Below are positions 1 to 7,379 of a DNA stretch of 20,275 nucleotides, piece by piece. A program made the position numbers and the translations under genes. The notes below the pieces were generated by a model that saw nothing but the letters and a program-made list of their open reading frames with translations, ran no database searches and was not told where the DNA came from. The stretch comes from Eubacteriaceae bacterium (lineage in GTDB: Bacteria; Bacillota; Clostridia; Eubacteriales; Anaerofustaceae): contig JAGACT010000055.1 of assembly GCA_017613995.1 (NCBI GenBank), positions 1 through 20,275 of the forward strand, read 5' to 3'. Each line of letters opens with the position of its first letter. Position 1 is the stretch's first letter.

Positions 1-1
1 C

Positions 2-88
2 CTCGGGAAGAAGGTTCACCCGCAAAACAGGATCGCAGGAGACGTCCTGACCGGGCGGGAGCGGCCCTGGGAGGCAGCGGGAACATAA
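2..88 (+). CDS. C-terminal fragment of a possible unidentified gene, cut by the window edge
   Basis: The second reading frame is open from the window edge to a TAA at 86-88, giving 28 residues that end in the stretch RERPWEAAGT. The stop lies 11 bases before a bidirectional terminator, which is what a convergent gene facing pyc would look like. Another frame is also open here but runs on through the terminator and antisense to pyc, so it is less credible. I do not recognise the family from this tail. The fragment is short and could be chance; the placement is the main support. Confidence 0.4.
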   Translation, partial: LGKKVHPQNRIAGDVLTGRERPWEAAGT

Positions 89-99
89 ATATGAAACAC

Positions 100-132
100 A
101 AAAAAGGTCTTCCCCGGCGGGAAGACTTTTTT
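100..132. terminator. Bidirectional rho-independent terminator downstream of pyc
   Basis: An 8-bp perfect stem, GTCTTCCC (107-114) with GGGAAGAC (119-126), closes a CGGC tetraloop. Six As (100-105) lie on the left and six Ts (127-132) on the right, so there is a U-tract after the hairpin on both strands. It ends pyc transcription, running leftward, and would also end any rightward gene stopping at 88. Confidence 0.9.
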
Positions 133-152
133 ACATGGGGTCCTTATCTGTT

Positions 153-3100
153 TTACAGCGAAAGCTCTATTATAAGCTCCTTTGCCTGCACCATCTGGGT
201 CGGCTGGATGTGCACCTCGGATACCGTGCCGTCGGAGGGGCTGAGTACCTCGGTCTCCATCTTCATGGCCTCGATGACCGCCAGGGTGTCTCCCTTGGAG
301 ACGCTGTCCCCTTCCTTCACGTTGACCTTGATGACAGTGCCGGGGATGGGGGAGCCCACCTGGGAAGGATCGGCCTCGTCTGCGTACTTCACGCTGCTGC
401 GGTAGGACGCCTGTACGGTGTTCTTGTCCTCCAGGGTGATCTCCCTTCTGAAGCCGTCCACCTCGAAGGAGAAGGTTATGAAGCCCTGGTCGTCCCGCTG
501 GACGCCGAGGAGCTTGATCACCTTTCTGACTCCGTCCTTGGTGATGTAGTCGAAACTTTCGGAGATGTTGAGTCCGTAGAAGAACACGTCGGTACGCATG
601 GTGATGAAATCGCCGTATTCCTGCAGGAACCTGACGTAGTCCTCATAGACCTTGGGATACATGGCGGCGGATACCGCGGCGTCGTCTGTCAGGGTCACGT
701 TGAAGCGCTCCTTGAAGTCCTTTTTGATGGCCGCGAAGTCCGTGTCGGGCAGCAGGGTGCCGGGCCTTACGGTGATGTAGTCGGCTCCCTTGAGGACCAC
801 CTGTCTGAGGCGCTCGTCGAAGCCGCCCTCGGGCTGGCCGATGTTGCCCTTGTAGAAGTCGATGACCGAGGCCGGGAAGGCCAGGGATGCGCCCTTCTCG
901 TAGATGTTCTCCTTGGTGAGGCCGTTCTGGGTCATGAAGATCGCCATGTCGCCGATGACCTTGCTGGAAGGAGTGACCTTGATGATGTCTCCGAAGAGAT
1001 CGTTGGCTTCCTTGTAGTTTCTGAGTACTTCGTCGAAGCGGTGTCCCAGTCCGAAGGAGTCCACCTGGGCCTTGAGGTTGGAATACTGTCCGCCGGGGAA
1101 CTCGTACTTGTAGACGATGGTGGTGCCGCTCTTGATGCCGGATTCGAACTTCCCGTACAGGGGCCTTACCTTCTCGAAGTAGTCGGAAAGATCCTGCAGG
1201 CCGTCCATGTCGAGGCTGCTCTGCCTGTCGGAGTACTCCAGGGCCGCCACCACCGCGTTCAGCGAGGGCTGGCTGGTGAGGCCGCTCATGGAGGAGAGGG
1301 CCGCGTCCACGATGTCCACTCCCGCCAGGGAGGCCGCCAGGATGGAGGCCACTCCGTTGCCGGAGGTGTCGTGGGTATGCAGGTTCACGGGGATCCTGAT
1401 CTCCGATTTAAGGGCCTTTATGAGTTCGTAGGCGGCGGTGGGCTTGAGAAGCCCGCTCATGTCCTTGATGGTAAGGATGTGGGCGCCCATGGCCTCGATC
1501 TCCCGGGCCTTCTTCACGTAGTAGTCCAGGTCGTACTTGGTCCTGCTCTTGTCGAGGATGTTTCCGGTGTAGCACAGCGCCACTTCCGCGATCTTGCCCT
1601 GCCTTAGAACCTCCTCGCAGCTGACCTTGGTCTGTTCGAGCCAGTTGAGGGAATCGAAGATGCGGAACACGTCGATGCCGGCTTCCGCGGAACGGGCCAC
1701 GAACTCCCGGATCATGTTGTCGGGATAGTTGGTGTATCCCACGGCGTTGGAAGCCCTCAGAAGCATCTGGAACATGATGTTGGGGATCTTCTCCCGAAGC
1801 TGCTTGAGCCTGGTCCAGGGGGATTCCTTCAGGAAGTTGTATGCGGTGTCGAAGGTGGCTCCTCCCCACATCTCCAGGGAGAACAGGGGAGATTCGTCTT
1901 CGGCTATGGCGTCGGCCACCTTGAGCATGTCGTAGGTACGCATCCTGGTGGCCAGCAGGGACTGGTGGGCATCCCTGAGGGTGGTGTCCGTAAAGAGCAG
2001 TTCCTTCGTATCCATGATGTGCCTGACCACGCTGTCGGGACCTTCACGGTCGAGGATGGCCTTGAGGCCCTCCGGCTTTCTGCCTGAGGATACGGGAGGA
2101 TCGATCTCGTATTCCATCTCGGGCTTCGGATCCTTCATGTTCTCCAGGGAGTTCTCGCTGATAAACTTGAGGAGCTTGTATTCCCTGTCGTCGAAGAGGG
2201 TCACGTTGAAGAGCTCCGGATGCTTGTCGATGAAGGTGGTGTCGCACTGCCCGTGCCTGAAGGCGTCGTGCCTGAGGATGTTGATGAGGAAGTCCTTGTT
2301 GGTCTTCACTCCCTCGATGGTGGTCTCCTTGAGGACCCTGATCATCTTCTGGCGGGCCTTGTCGAAGGTGCGGTCGTAGGTGGAAGCCTTGACCAGCAGG
2401 GAATCGAAGTAGGGGGAGATCACGCTGCCGGTGAATCCCGCTCCTCCGTCGAGTCTGACGCCGGGGCCGCCGCTGGTCTTGTAGACCTCGATCTTTCCGG
2501 TGTCGGGCAAAAAGTTGTTCTTGACGTTCTCGGTGGTGATGCGGCATTCGATGGCCGCGCCCCTGAACTTGATGTCGTCCTGGTTGCGGACCCCGATCTC
2601 CTCGCTGGAGAGGGCGTAGCCCTCGGCGATGTAGATCTGGCTCTCGACGATATCAATGCCGCATGCCAGCTCGGTGATGGTGTGTTCCACCTGGATGCGG
2701 GGATTGACTTCTATGAAGTAGTGGTCGTCGTTCTCGTCCAGCAGGAATTCCACCGTACCGGCGCTCTTGTAGCCCACGTAGCGGGCTATCTTAAGGGCGT
2801 CCGCGCACAGCTGCTGGCGCTTGGATTCGTCTATGGACTGGGAAGGAGTGAATTCCAGGATCTTCTGGTGGCGTCTCTGGATGGAGCAGTCCCTCTCGTA
2901 AAGATGGATTATGTTGCCGTATTCGTCTCCCAGCAGCTGGACTTCGATGTGGCGTGGATTGCGGATGTACTTCTCGATGAAGACCGTGCCGTCACCGAAG
3001 GCCTTCTGGGCCTCCCTGACGGCGGACTCGAAGAGCTCGGGCATCTCCCCGGAGCTGTCGCAGATCCTCATGCCCCTGCCGCCGCCGCCCATGGCGGCCT

Positions 3101-3578
3101 TGATCATGACGGGGTATCCCACCTCTTCGCTGACCTTTACCGCGTCCTCCACGGTGTCAACGGAGGCGCCCCTGATGACGGGCACTCCCGCGGCCACCGC
3201 CGCTTCCTTGGCCTTTACCTTGTTGCCCAGCAGGTCTATGACCTCCCAGGAGGGTCCGATGAACTTGATGCCCCGCTCCTCGCACATGCGGGCGAAGTCG
3301 GGGTTCTCAGCCAGGAAACCGTAGCCGGGATGTATGGCGTCGATCTTCTTCTGGCTCGCCAGCTCCAGGATGGCGGTCTTGTTGAGATAGGCGTCCGTGG
3401 GAGTCTCGGTGCTCTTTATAAGGTATGCCTCGTCCGCCTTGCTGCGGAACAGCGAGAGCTTGTCCTCCTCGCAGTAGACCGCCACAGCGGTCTTTCCCAT
3501 CTCCTGGACGGCCCTGATGATACGGATGGCTATCTCTCCGCGGTTTGCCACCAGTATTCTGTCGAAATCCATTGTCAT
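153..3578 (-). CDS. pyc: Pyruvate carboxylase, single-chain, 1141 aa
   Basis: Cytoplasmic biotin enzyme that carboxylates pyruvate to oxaloacetate with ATP and bicarbonate, the anaplerotic supply for aspartate-family amino acids. The length and domain order are those of the full single-chain enzyme. The N-terminal biotin carboxylase begins near DRILVANRGEIAIR and has the ATP-grasp glycine loop GGGGRGM at 164-170. The carboxyltransferase starts near residue 531 (DTTLRDAHQSL), with a probable carbamylated lysine at K705 (TIKDMSG) and metal-binding NLHTHDTSG near 735. The C-terminal biotinyl domain has AMKMET with biotinyl-lysine at about K1106. The start is the ATG 13 bases after the yitT stop; its GGGGGT ribosome site touches that stop, suggesting co-transcription and coupling. 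A small variation is LLRASNAVG where many relatives have LLRGANAVG. The function is secure. Confidence 0.97.
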   Translation of the reverse strand: MTMDFDRILVANRGEIAIRIIRAVQEMGKTAVAVYCEEDKLSLFRSKADEAYLIKSTETPTDAYLNKTAILELASQKKIDAIHPGYGFLAENPDFARMCEERGIKFIGPSWEVIDLLGNKVKAKEAAVAAGVPVIRGASVDTVEDAVKVSEEVGYPVMIKAAMGGGGRGMRICDSSGEMPELFESAVREAQKAFGDGTVFIEKYIRNPRHIEVQLLGDEYGNIIHLYERDCSIQRRHQKILEFTPSQSIDESKRQQLCADALKIARYVGYKSAGTVEFLLDENDDHYFIEVNPRIQVEHTITELACGIDIVESQIYIAEGYALSSEEIGVRNQDDIKFRGAAIECRITTENVKNNFLPDTGKIEVYKTSGGPGVRLDGGAGFTGSVISPYFDSLLVKASTYDRTFDKARQKMIRVLKETTIEGVKTNKDFLINILRHDAFRHGQCDTTFIDKHPELFNVTLFDDREYKLLKFISENSLENMKDPKPEMEYEIDPPVSSGRKPEGLKAILDREGPDSVVRHIMDTKELLFTDTTLRDAHQSLLATRMRTYDMLKVADAIAEDESPLFSLEMWGGATFDTAYNFLKESPWTRLKQLREKIPNIMFQMLLRASNAVGYTNYPDNMIREFVARSAEAGIDVFRIFDSLNWLEQTKVSCEEVLRQGKIAEVALCYTGNILDKSRTKYDLDYYVKKAREIEAMGAHILTIKDMSGLLKPTAAYELIKALKSEIRIPVNLHTHDTSGNGVASILAASLAGVDIVDAALSSMSGLTSQPSLNAVVAALEYSDRQSSLDMDGLQDLSDYFEKVRPLYGKFESGIKSGTTIVYKYEFPGGQYSNLKAQVDSFGLGHRFDEVLRNYKEANDLFGDIIKVTPSSKVIGDMAIFMTQNGLTKENIYEKGASLAFPASVIDFYKGNIGQPEGGFDERLRQVVLKGADYITVRPGTLLPDTDFAAIKKDFKERFNVTLTDDAAVSAAMYPKVYEDYVRFLQEYGDFITMRTDVFFYGLNISESFDYITKDGVRKVIKLLGVQRDDQGFITFSFEVDGFRREITLEDKNTVQASYRSSVKYADEADPSQVGSPIPGTVIKVNVKEGDSVSKGDTLAVIEAMKMETEVLSPSDGTVSEVHIQPTQMVQAKELIIELSL

Positions 3579-3591
3579 GATACTTACCCCC

Positions 3592-4455
3592 TTAGTTGTT
3601 GGTGAAGCCTTCTCCGAAGACTTCGCTGACCTCCACGTTGAACACGAAGGCGTCCGGATCGATCCGGCGTATTATGGACTTGAGCTCTCCCACCTGGAAA
3701 CGCTTCACCAGGCACATGAGGATCTCTCTGTCGTCCCGGTGATAGGCTCCCTTGGCCCCTATGAAGGTGGCGCCCCTCTCGAGCTTATCGAAGATCTCCT
3801 CCTTGATCCGCTCGTTATGCCGGCTGATGATGTAGAAGGCTCTGGTATTGTTGAAGCCGTTCTCCACCAGGTCCACCATCTTCATTGTGGTGTACACCGT
3901 GATGGCGGAGTACAGGCTTATGTTGACGTTTTTAAGGACGCAGCCCGCAGCTGCTATGACCGCTCCGTCTATGATCAGGAGCCACATGCCGCTGGATACG
4001 GTGGAAAACCTCCTGTGCAGCACCGCCGCGATCAGGTCGGTGCCCCCGGTGGTGCCCCGGAAGGCGAACACCAGGCCCACGCCGGCTCCCATAACGACGC
4101 CTCCGAAGATCGCTGCCAGCAGTATGTCGTCCACCGCGGACGGAAGGGCCGCCGTCACGTCCAGGGCCAGGGAAAACATCACGGTGCCGAACAGAGTTCT
4201 CAGAAACGCCTTCGTTCCCTCCCTTTTCCACAGTATCCCGAACCAGGGAAGGGAAAGCAGGAAGGTGCAGACGCCCACGGGGAAACCCGTGAGATAGTAC
4301 ACCACCGCCGCGATGCCGGAAAAACCTCCCGGGGCCAGCGTGTGGGGCCGGCAGAAGAGGTTGAATCCGACGGCCATCAGAAAGCAGCCCGCCGTGACCA
4401 TCGTGTAGTCCAGCATTATCCTCAGGATCCTTTTTATCCTTTGTCCTTTTGTCAT
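3592..4455 (-). CDS. YitT-family membrane protein with C-terminal DUF2179 domain
   Basis: About 287 residues. The N-terminal two thirds hold five or six hydrophobic segments typical of the YitT/DUF161 family, including the family-like stretches HTLAPGGFSGIA and FRGTTGGTDLIA. The C-terminal 80 residues form the soluble DUF2179 domain (ATFIGAKGAYHRDDREILMC; later DPDAFVFNVEVSEVFGEGF). The biochemical role of the family is not established. The frame can start at a TTG at 4485, but the ATG at 4455 gives the usual family N-terminus (MTKGQRIKRILRI) and leaves the upstream palindrome outside the gene. Neither start has a strong ribosome site. The gene lies 13 bases before pyc on the same strand, so the two are probably one transcript. 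The link to pyruvate carboxylase is positional only. Confidence 0.9.
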   Translation of the reverse strand: MTKGQRIKRILRIMLDYTMVTAGCFLMAVGFNLFCRPHTLAPGGFSGIAAVVYYLTGFPVGVCTFLLSLPWFGILWKREGTKAFLRTLFGTVMFSLALDVTAALPSAVDDILLAAIFGGVVMGAGVGLVFAFRGTTGGTDLIAAVLHRRFSTVSSGMWLLIIDGAVIAAAGCVLKNVNISLYSAITVYTTMKMVDLVENGFNNTRAFYIISRHNERIKEEIFDKLERGATFIGAKGAYHRDDREILMCLVKRFQVGELKSIIRRIDPDAFVFNVEVSEVFGEGFTNN

Positions 4456-4477
4456 AATGTGTCCGAATATAAAGCAA

Positions 4478-4501
4478 ACTGCCAACCGTACGGTTGACAG
4501 T
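4478..4501. promoter_or_regulatory. 24-bp near-perfect palindrome, probable repressor operator for yitT-pyc
   Basis: The core CAACCGTACGGTTG (4483-4496) is a perfect 14-bp palindrome. It is flanked by one mismatched pair (C4482/A4497) and then by ACTG (4478-4481) and CAGT (4498-4501), so 22 of 24 positions are symmetric. It lies 22 bases upstream of the yitT ATG and just downstream of a candidate promoter. A dyad of this size with a CCGTACGG centre resembles operators of TetR-type repressors, but that class is an inference. No regulator gene is in the window. Confidence 0.6.
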
Positions 4502-4507
4502 CTACAG

Positions 4508-4535
4508 ATCGTATGATGTTTCTTTACTTATGCAA
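4508..4535 (-). promoter_or_regulatory. Weak candidate promoter for yitT-pyc
   Basis: Read on the minus strand, TTGCAT (4530-4535) and TACGAT (4508-4513) are separated by 16 bases, a moderate sigma-A match. Its start site would fall at or next to the left end of the palindrome, consistent with an operator blocking initiation. The -35 element overlaps the last codons of the DUF1858 gene. No terminator separates that gene from yitT, so read-through is an alternative source of transcript. Confidence 0.4.
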
Positions 4536-4719
4536 CACTGTCATTAAGGGCACGCATAAGGTTGTCGATGTTGATGTTGTGTGCGGCTGCGCCTGCTGCA
4601 ATGTTCTCGAAATGAGCCGCTGCGCATCCGATGCATCCCATGCCGTATACCTGGAATACAGGAATGGTCTGAGGATACTTCTGAACGACCTCTAAAATCG
4701 TCATTTCCTTAGTAAGCAT
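4528..4719 (-). CDS. DUF1858 small CxxC protein (hybrid-cluster-associated redox disulfide family)
   Basis: A 63-residue protein matching the DUF1858 family, some members of which are described as hybrid cluster protein-associated redox disulfide domains. The hallmark is YGMGCIGCAAA, with C29 and C32 forming a CxxC pair able to make a disulfide or bind metal. The N-terminus (TILEVVQKYPQTIPVFQVYGMGC) follows the family pattern. The start at 4719 is supported by a GAGGTGG ribosome site about 8 bases upstream; an internal Met at residue 6 is the alternative. There is no hybrid cluster protein gene in the window. Base composition here is AT-richer than in the neighbours. The molecular function is not established. 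Confidence 0.9.
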   Translation of the reverse strand: MLTKEMTILEVVQKYPQTIPVFQVYGMGCIGCAAAHFENIAAGAAAHNINIDNLMRALNDSVA

Positions 4720-4758
4720 TACTGCACCACCTCGTTAAAATTTTTTAATTGTACCTAT

Positions 4759-4785
4759 ATTATATCGTAAGAAAACGGAAATCAA
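4759..4785 (-). promoter_or_regulatory. Promoter of the DUF1858 gene
   Basis: On the minus strand there is a perfect TATAAT (4759-4764), with TTGATT (4780-4785) 15 bases upstream; TCTTGA gives a 17-base spacer instead. It sits in an AT-rich stretch about 40 bases before the start codon. The rest of this 160-base intergenic region holds the divergent degV promoter. Confidence 0.6.
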
Positions 4786-4845
4786 GACAAAAGTTTAAAT
4801 AATGCTTAAAGATTTGGCAAAGAAAAGCTCTGTATAATGGCAGAG

Positions 4846-4854
4846 TGCTATAAT
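4846..4854 (+). promoter_or_regulatory. Extended -10 promoter of degV
   Basis: TGCTATAAT (4846-4854) is a perfect extended -10 element with no recognisable -35 at the right distance. A second TATAAT lies 16 bases upstream at 4833-4838. Initiation would fall near G4861, 18 to 36 bases before the two possible degV starts. Confidence 0.6.
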
Positions 4855-4896
4855 GCTTAGGACAAAATTGAACGAGACATGAAAAGGCAGCAAAAA

Positions 4897-5784
4897 ATGA
4901 ACGACTACGTTATAATGACCGATTCATCCTGCGACCTGCCCCAGCAGACCGCGGACGAACTGGGGGTCAGGGTAATGCCCCTGGCGATCACCACCGGGGA
5001 CGGATCGGTGTACCGGAATTACCTGGACGGAAGGGAGATACCCTTCGACGAATTCTACAGTGCCCTGAGAAGGGGCGAGCACATAACCACCTCCGCGGTG
5101 AACGTGGGGGAATTCGCTTCAGCCATGGACGGGATCCTCAGGGAGGGACGCGACATCCTGGTCATCGCCTTCTCGTCGGGACTTTCCACCACCTGCAATT
5201 CCGCCGAGCTGGCGGCCAGGGACATGGAGGAAAAGTATCCCGGCAGAAAAGTCATCGTGGTGGACAGCCTGTGTGCTTCCCTGGGACAGGGCCTTCTGGT
5301 ATACCTGACCGCCAGGAAGGCGGCAGCGGAAGGCCTCAGCCTTGAGGAAGCGGCGGATTTCGCCGAAGGCATAAAGCTTCGGATCCATCACTGGTTCACG
5401 GTGGCGGATCTGGACCAGCTCAAGAGGGGCGGCAGGGTCTCCCCGGCAGCGGCCGTGGTGGGAAACACCCTGGGCATCAAGCCGGTGCTGCACGTGGACG
5501 ACGAGGGGCACCTGATCCCCCGCTTCAAGGTCAAGGGCCGCCACGCCAGCCTGAAGAAGATGGCGGACATGATGAGGGAGCATTTCGATCCGCTCAGTCC
5601 CGACCAGGCGGTTTTCATAAGCCACGGGGACTGCATGGATGACGTGGATACCCTGGTGGGGCTCATAAGAAGCGAGACCGGCTATACGGGAGAAGTGACC
5701 GTCAACTACGTGGGGCCCGTCATAGCGTCCCATTCGGGAGCGGGGACGGTCGCCCTGTTCTTCGTGGGGGACGCAAGGCAGTAG
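4897..5784 (+). CDS. DegV family protein (fatty-acid-binding fold)
   Basis: About 295 residues covering the whole DegV family. The conserved blocks are TDSSCDLP near the N-terminus, ITTSAVNVGEF, FSSGLSTTCNSA, DQLKRGGRVSP, GIKPVLHVDDEG and the C-terminal SHSGAGTVALFF. In Gram-positive bacteria, DegV-fold proteins include the FakB subunits that bind fatty acids for phosphorylation by FakA; no fakA is in the window, so that role is only possible. I prefer the ATG at 4897, with AAAAGG 9 bases upstream and a start right at the family N-terminus. An in-frame ATG at 4879 would add six residues (MKRQQK) and has no clear ribosome site. The gene is a single unit with its own promoter and terminator. 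Confidence 0.93.
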   Translation: MNDYVIMTDSSCDLPQQTADELGVRVMPLAITTGDGSVYRNYLDGREIPFDEFYSALRRGEHITTSAVNVGEFASAMDGILREGRDILVIAFSSGLSTTCNSAELAARDMEEKYPGRKVIVVDSLCASLGQGLLVYLTARKAAAEGLSLEEAADFAEGIKLRIHHWFTVADLDQLKRGGRVSPAAAVVGNTLGIKPVLHVDDEGHLIPRFKVKGRHASLKKMADMMREHFDPLSPDQAVFISHGDCMDDVDTLVGLIRSETGYTGEVTVNYVGPVIASHSGAGTVALFFVGDARQ

Positions 5785-5796
5785 CACACCTTCGGG

Positions 5797-5821
5797 GACA
5801 CGGGTGACCGTGTCTTTTTTT
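5797..5821 (+). terminator. Rho-independent terminator of degV
   Basis: GACACGG (5797-5803) and CCGTGTC (5808-5814) form a perfect 7-bp stem with a GTGA loop, followed directly by seven Ts (5815-5821). It starts 13 bases after the degV stop. Confidence 0.92.
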
Positions 5822-5865
5822 ACGCTATATTTAAACATCTTATGTGGGTTCACGCCTCCTCGTTA

Positions 5866-5874
5866 TGCTATAAT
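5866..5874 (+). promoter_or_regulatory. Extended -10 promoter abutting the first VanY-like gene (leaderless arrangement)
   Basis: TGCTATAAT (5866-5874) is a perfect extended -10 element, identical to the one before degV. If the last T is -7, position +1 is A5881, the first base of the ATG of the next gene. No ribosome-binding site lies between the promoter and that ATG, and the -35 region is poor. Confidence 0.6.
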
Positions 5875-5880
5875 TTCACT

Positions 5881-6921
5881 ATGAGCAGGAAGAAAAAAAA
5901 GATACGCATAAAACTCAGGGAACCGGCAAAGCTTCTGCGGGCGCTCCTGGTGCTGTGCCTGGTGATCGCTCTGATCATCGGGGTGCCGAAGCTCTTTTCC
6001 CGCGGCAGGGACGGCAAGATAGCCCTTTCGGACTATCCCATGCTGAAGAGCGCCCTGGAGACCGCGGGGGTAAGGACTTCCCGCAGCGTGAAGGGAGGCT
6101 TCACGGCGGAGAACCTTTCCTCCGAAAAGTGCATGCTGGGGGGATGCGTCTACGTGGCCTTTGAGATACCCTCCTCCAGGGGGGAGCCCCTCTATCTCTC
6201 CCGGGACGTGAAGATCACCGACGCCGGGGGGCTTCAGACCGTGTATCCGAACTGCCTCATGCTCACCCGCACAGGGGAGTACGACGTCACCGTCACCTAC
6301 CTGGACTACAGCGCGGTGATGCACCTTACCGTGGTGCCCGTGACGCCTGACGGCCTGTACGCCAGGACCCTCCTTATCAACCGCTACTCGGCGGTGGGGG
6401 AGACCTACGTAGCGGGGACCCTTACGGTCCGCGACGACATCGAGTACGCCTACGGCACCGAGGACGGCGTCAGCCGCCTGGAAAAGGAGACCGCCGAGGC
6501 GCTGCACAGCATGCTGGAGGCGGCCCTGGCGGAGGGATACACCCTGTACGCCCTTTCCGGGTACCGGGACTACTATGAACAGAAGGAGCTCTACTATGAG
6601 GCGGGGGGATCGTCCCAGATCTCCGTGGCGCCGCCGGGCTCCAGCGAGCACCAGAGCGGCCTGGCCATCGACATCTCCTGGGGCGAGAGCTACTACTTCC
6701 TTTCGGAGGACATGGAGGACAGTGCCGAATACCGCTGGCTCACGGAGCACTGCTATGAGTACGGCTTCATCCTGCGCTACCCGAAGGGATTCGAGAAGAT
6801 AACGGGCTACGAGTTCGAGCCCTGGCACTTCCGCTACATCGGTCCCGACGCGGCCTCCGAGTACAGAGATCTGGGGTGCCGCACCCTGGAAGAATACTGC
6901 GCGGAGCCCAGGAACCAATGA
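5881..6921 (+). CDS. VanY-like D,D-carboxypeptidase, membrane-anchored (peptidase M15B)
   Basis: Predicted zinc peptidase acting outside the membrane, trimming the terminal D-Ala of peptidoglycan stem peptides. With the ATG at 5881 it has 346 residues: a lysine/arginine-rich N-terminus (SRKKKKIRIK), one membrane segment (about 20-38), a middle region that looks like a beta-rich Ig-type domain, and an M15B domain. The zinc ligands fit H257 and D264 (SEHQSGLAID) and H316 (EPWHFRYIG); SGYRDYYEQ is also typical. The frame extends upstream to an ATG at 5842, but that adds 13 residues through the promoter, and the basic N-terminus argues for 5881. The stop overlaps the rlmH start in ATGA. D,D- versus L,D-specificity cannot be read from the motifs. 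It is a paralogue of the gene at 7360. Confidence 0.9.
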   Translation: MSRKKKKIRIKLREPAKLLRALLVLCLVIALIIGVPKLFSRGRDGKIALSDYPMLKSALETAGVRTSRSVKGGFTAENLSSEKCMLGGCVYVAFEIPSSRGEPLYLSRDVKITDAGGLQTVYPNCLMLTRTGEYDVTVTYLDYSAVMHLTVVPVTPDGLYARTLLINRYSAVGETYVAGTLTVRDDIEYAYGTEDGVSRLEKETAEALHSMLEAALAEGYTLYALSGYRDYYEQKELYYEAGGSSQISVAPPGSSEHQSGLAIDISWGESYYFLSEDMEDSAEYRWLTEHCYEYGFILRYPKGFEKITGYEFEPWHFRYIGPDAASEYRDLGCRTLEEYCAEPRNQ

Positions 6922-7379
6922 TCACCATAATCGCGGTGGGAAAGCTCAAGAAGAACGAGTTTCGTACCCTCACGGAGGACTACATGAAGCGGATCTCCCG
7001 CTTTATGAGGATCACCCTTCTCGAGGTGGCTGACCGGGACTGCGACAGCGATCCCGCGGGAGCCGTGGAGGCCGAGGGGGAGGACATCCTCAGAAAGATA
7101 CCTCCCAGATGCTACGTCGTCAGCTGCACCCCGGAGGGAAGGAGCCTCGACAGCGTGGCCTTCGCGGAGCATCTCCGGCAGGTATTCAACTCCTCCGTCA
7201 GCGACATATGCTTCGTGATCGGGGGCAGCGCGGGGCTTTCCGACAAAGTCAAGAAAAGGAGCGACATGTGTCTCAGTTTCTCCTCCTTCACCTTCGCCCA
7301 CAACCTTTTCAGGGTGATCCTGACGGAGCAGATCTACAGGGCATTCAAGATAATAAACCATGAGAAATACCACAAATAA
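6918..7379 (+). CDS. rlmH: 23S rRNA (pseudouridine(1915)-N3)-methyltransferase RlmH
   Basis: A 153-residue SPOUT methyltransferase that modifies pseudouridine 1915 in helix 69 of 23S rRNA using S-adenosylmethionine. Visible hallmarks are the N-terminus MITIIAVGKLKK, the SAM-binding loop VIGGSAGLSDKV near residues 99-110, and the family C-terminus RVILTEQIYRAFKII ending in YHK. The length fits the family (about 155-160). The start is the ATG that overlaps the stop of the previous gene (ATGA at 6918-6921); the upstream extension of the frame is an artefact. The 3' end overlaps the next gene by 20 bases. Being enclosed by two carboxypeptidase paralogues with overlaps on both sides suggests translational coupling. 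Confidence 0.96.
   Translation: MITIIAVGKLKKNEFRTLTEDYMKRISRFMRITLLEVADRDCDSDPAGAVEAEGEDILRKIPPRCYVVSCTPEGRSLDSVAFAEHLRQVFNSSVSDICFVIGGSAGLSDKVKKRSDMCLSFSSFTFAHNLFRVILTEQIYRAFKIINHEKYHK

Noticed and set aside
135..3605. Long open frames on the plus strand opposite pyc (135-1607 and 2220-3605)
   Set aside because: They are antisense shadows of a GC-rich, strongly recognised gene. Their translations are low-complexity Val/Leu/Asp/Gly-rich and lack ribosome sites.
5863..6918. 351-codon minus-strand frame opposite the first VanY-like gene, and similar frames at 7861-8649, 9596-11125 and 11305-12603
   Set aside because: Each mirrors a gene with clear family motifs on the plus strand. None has a credible start or any recognisable domain.
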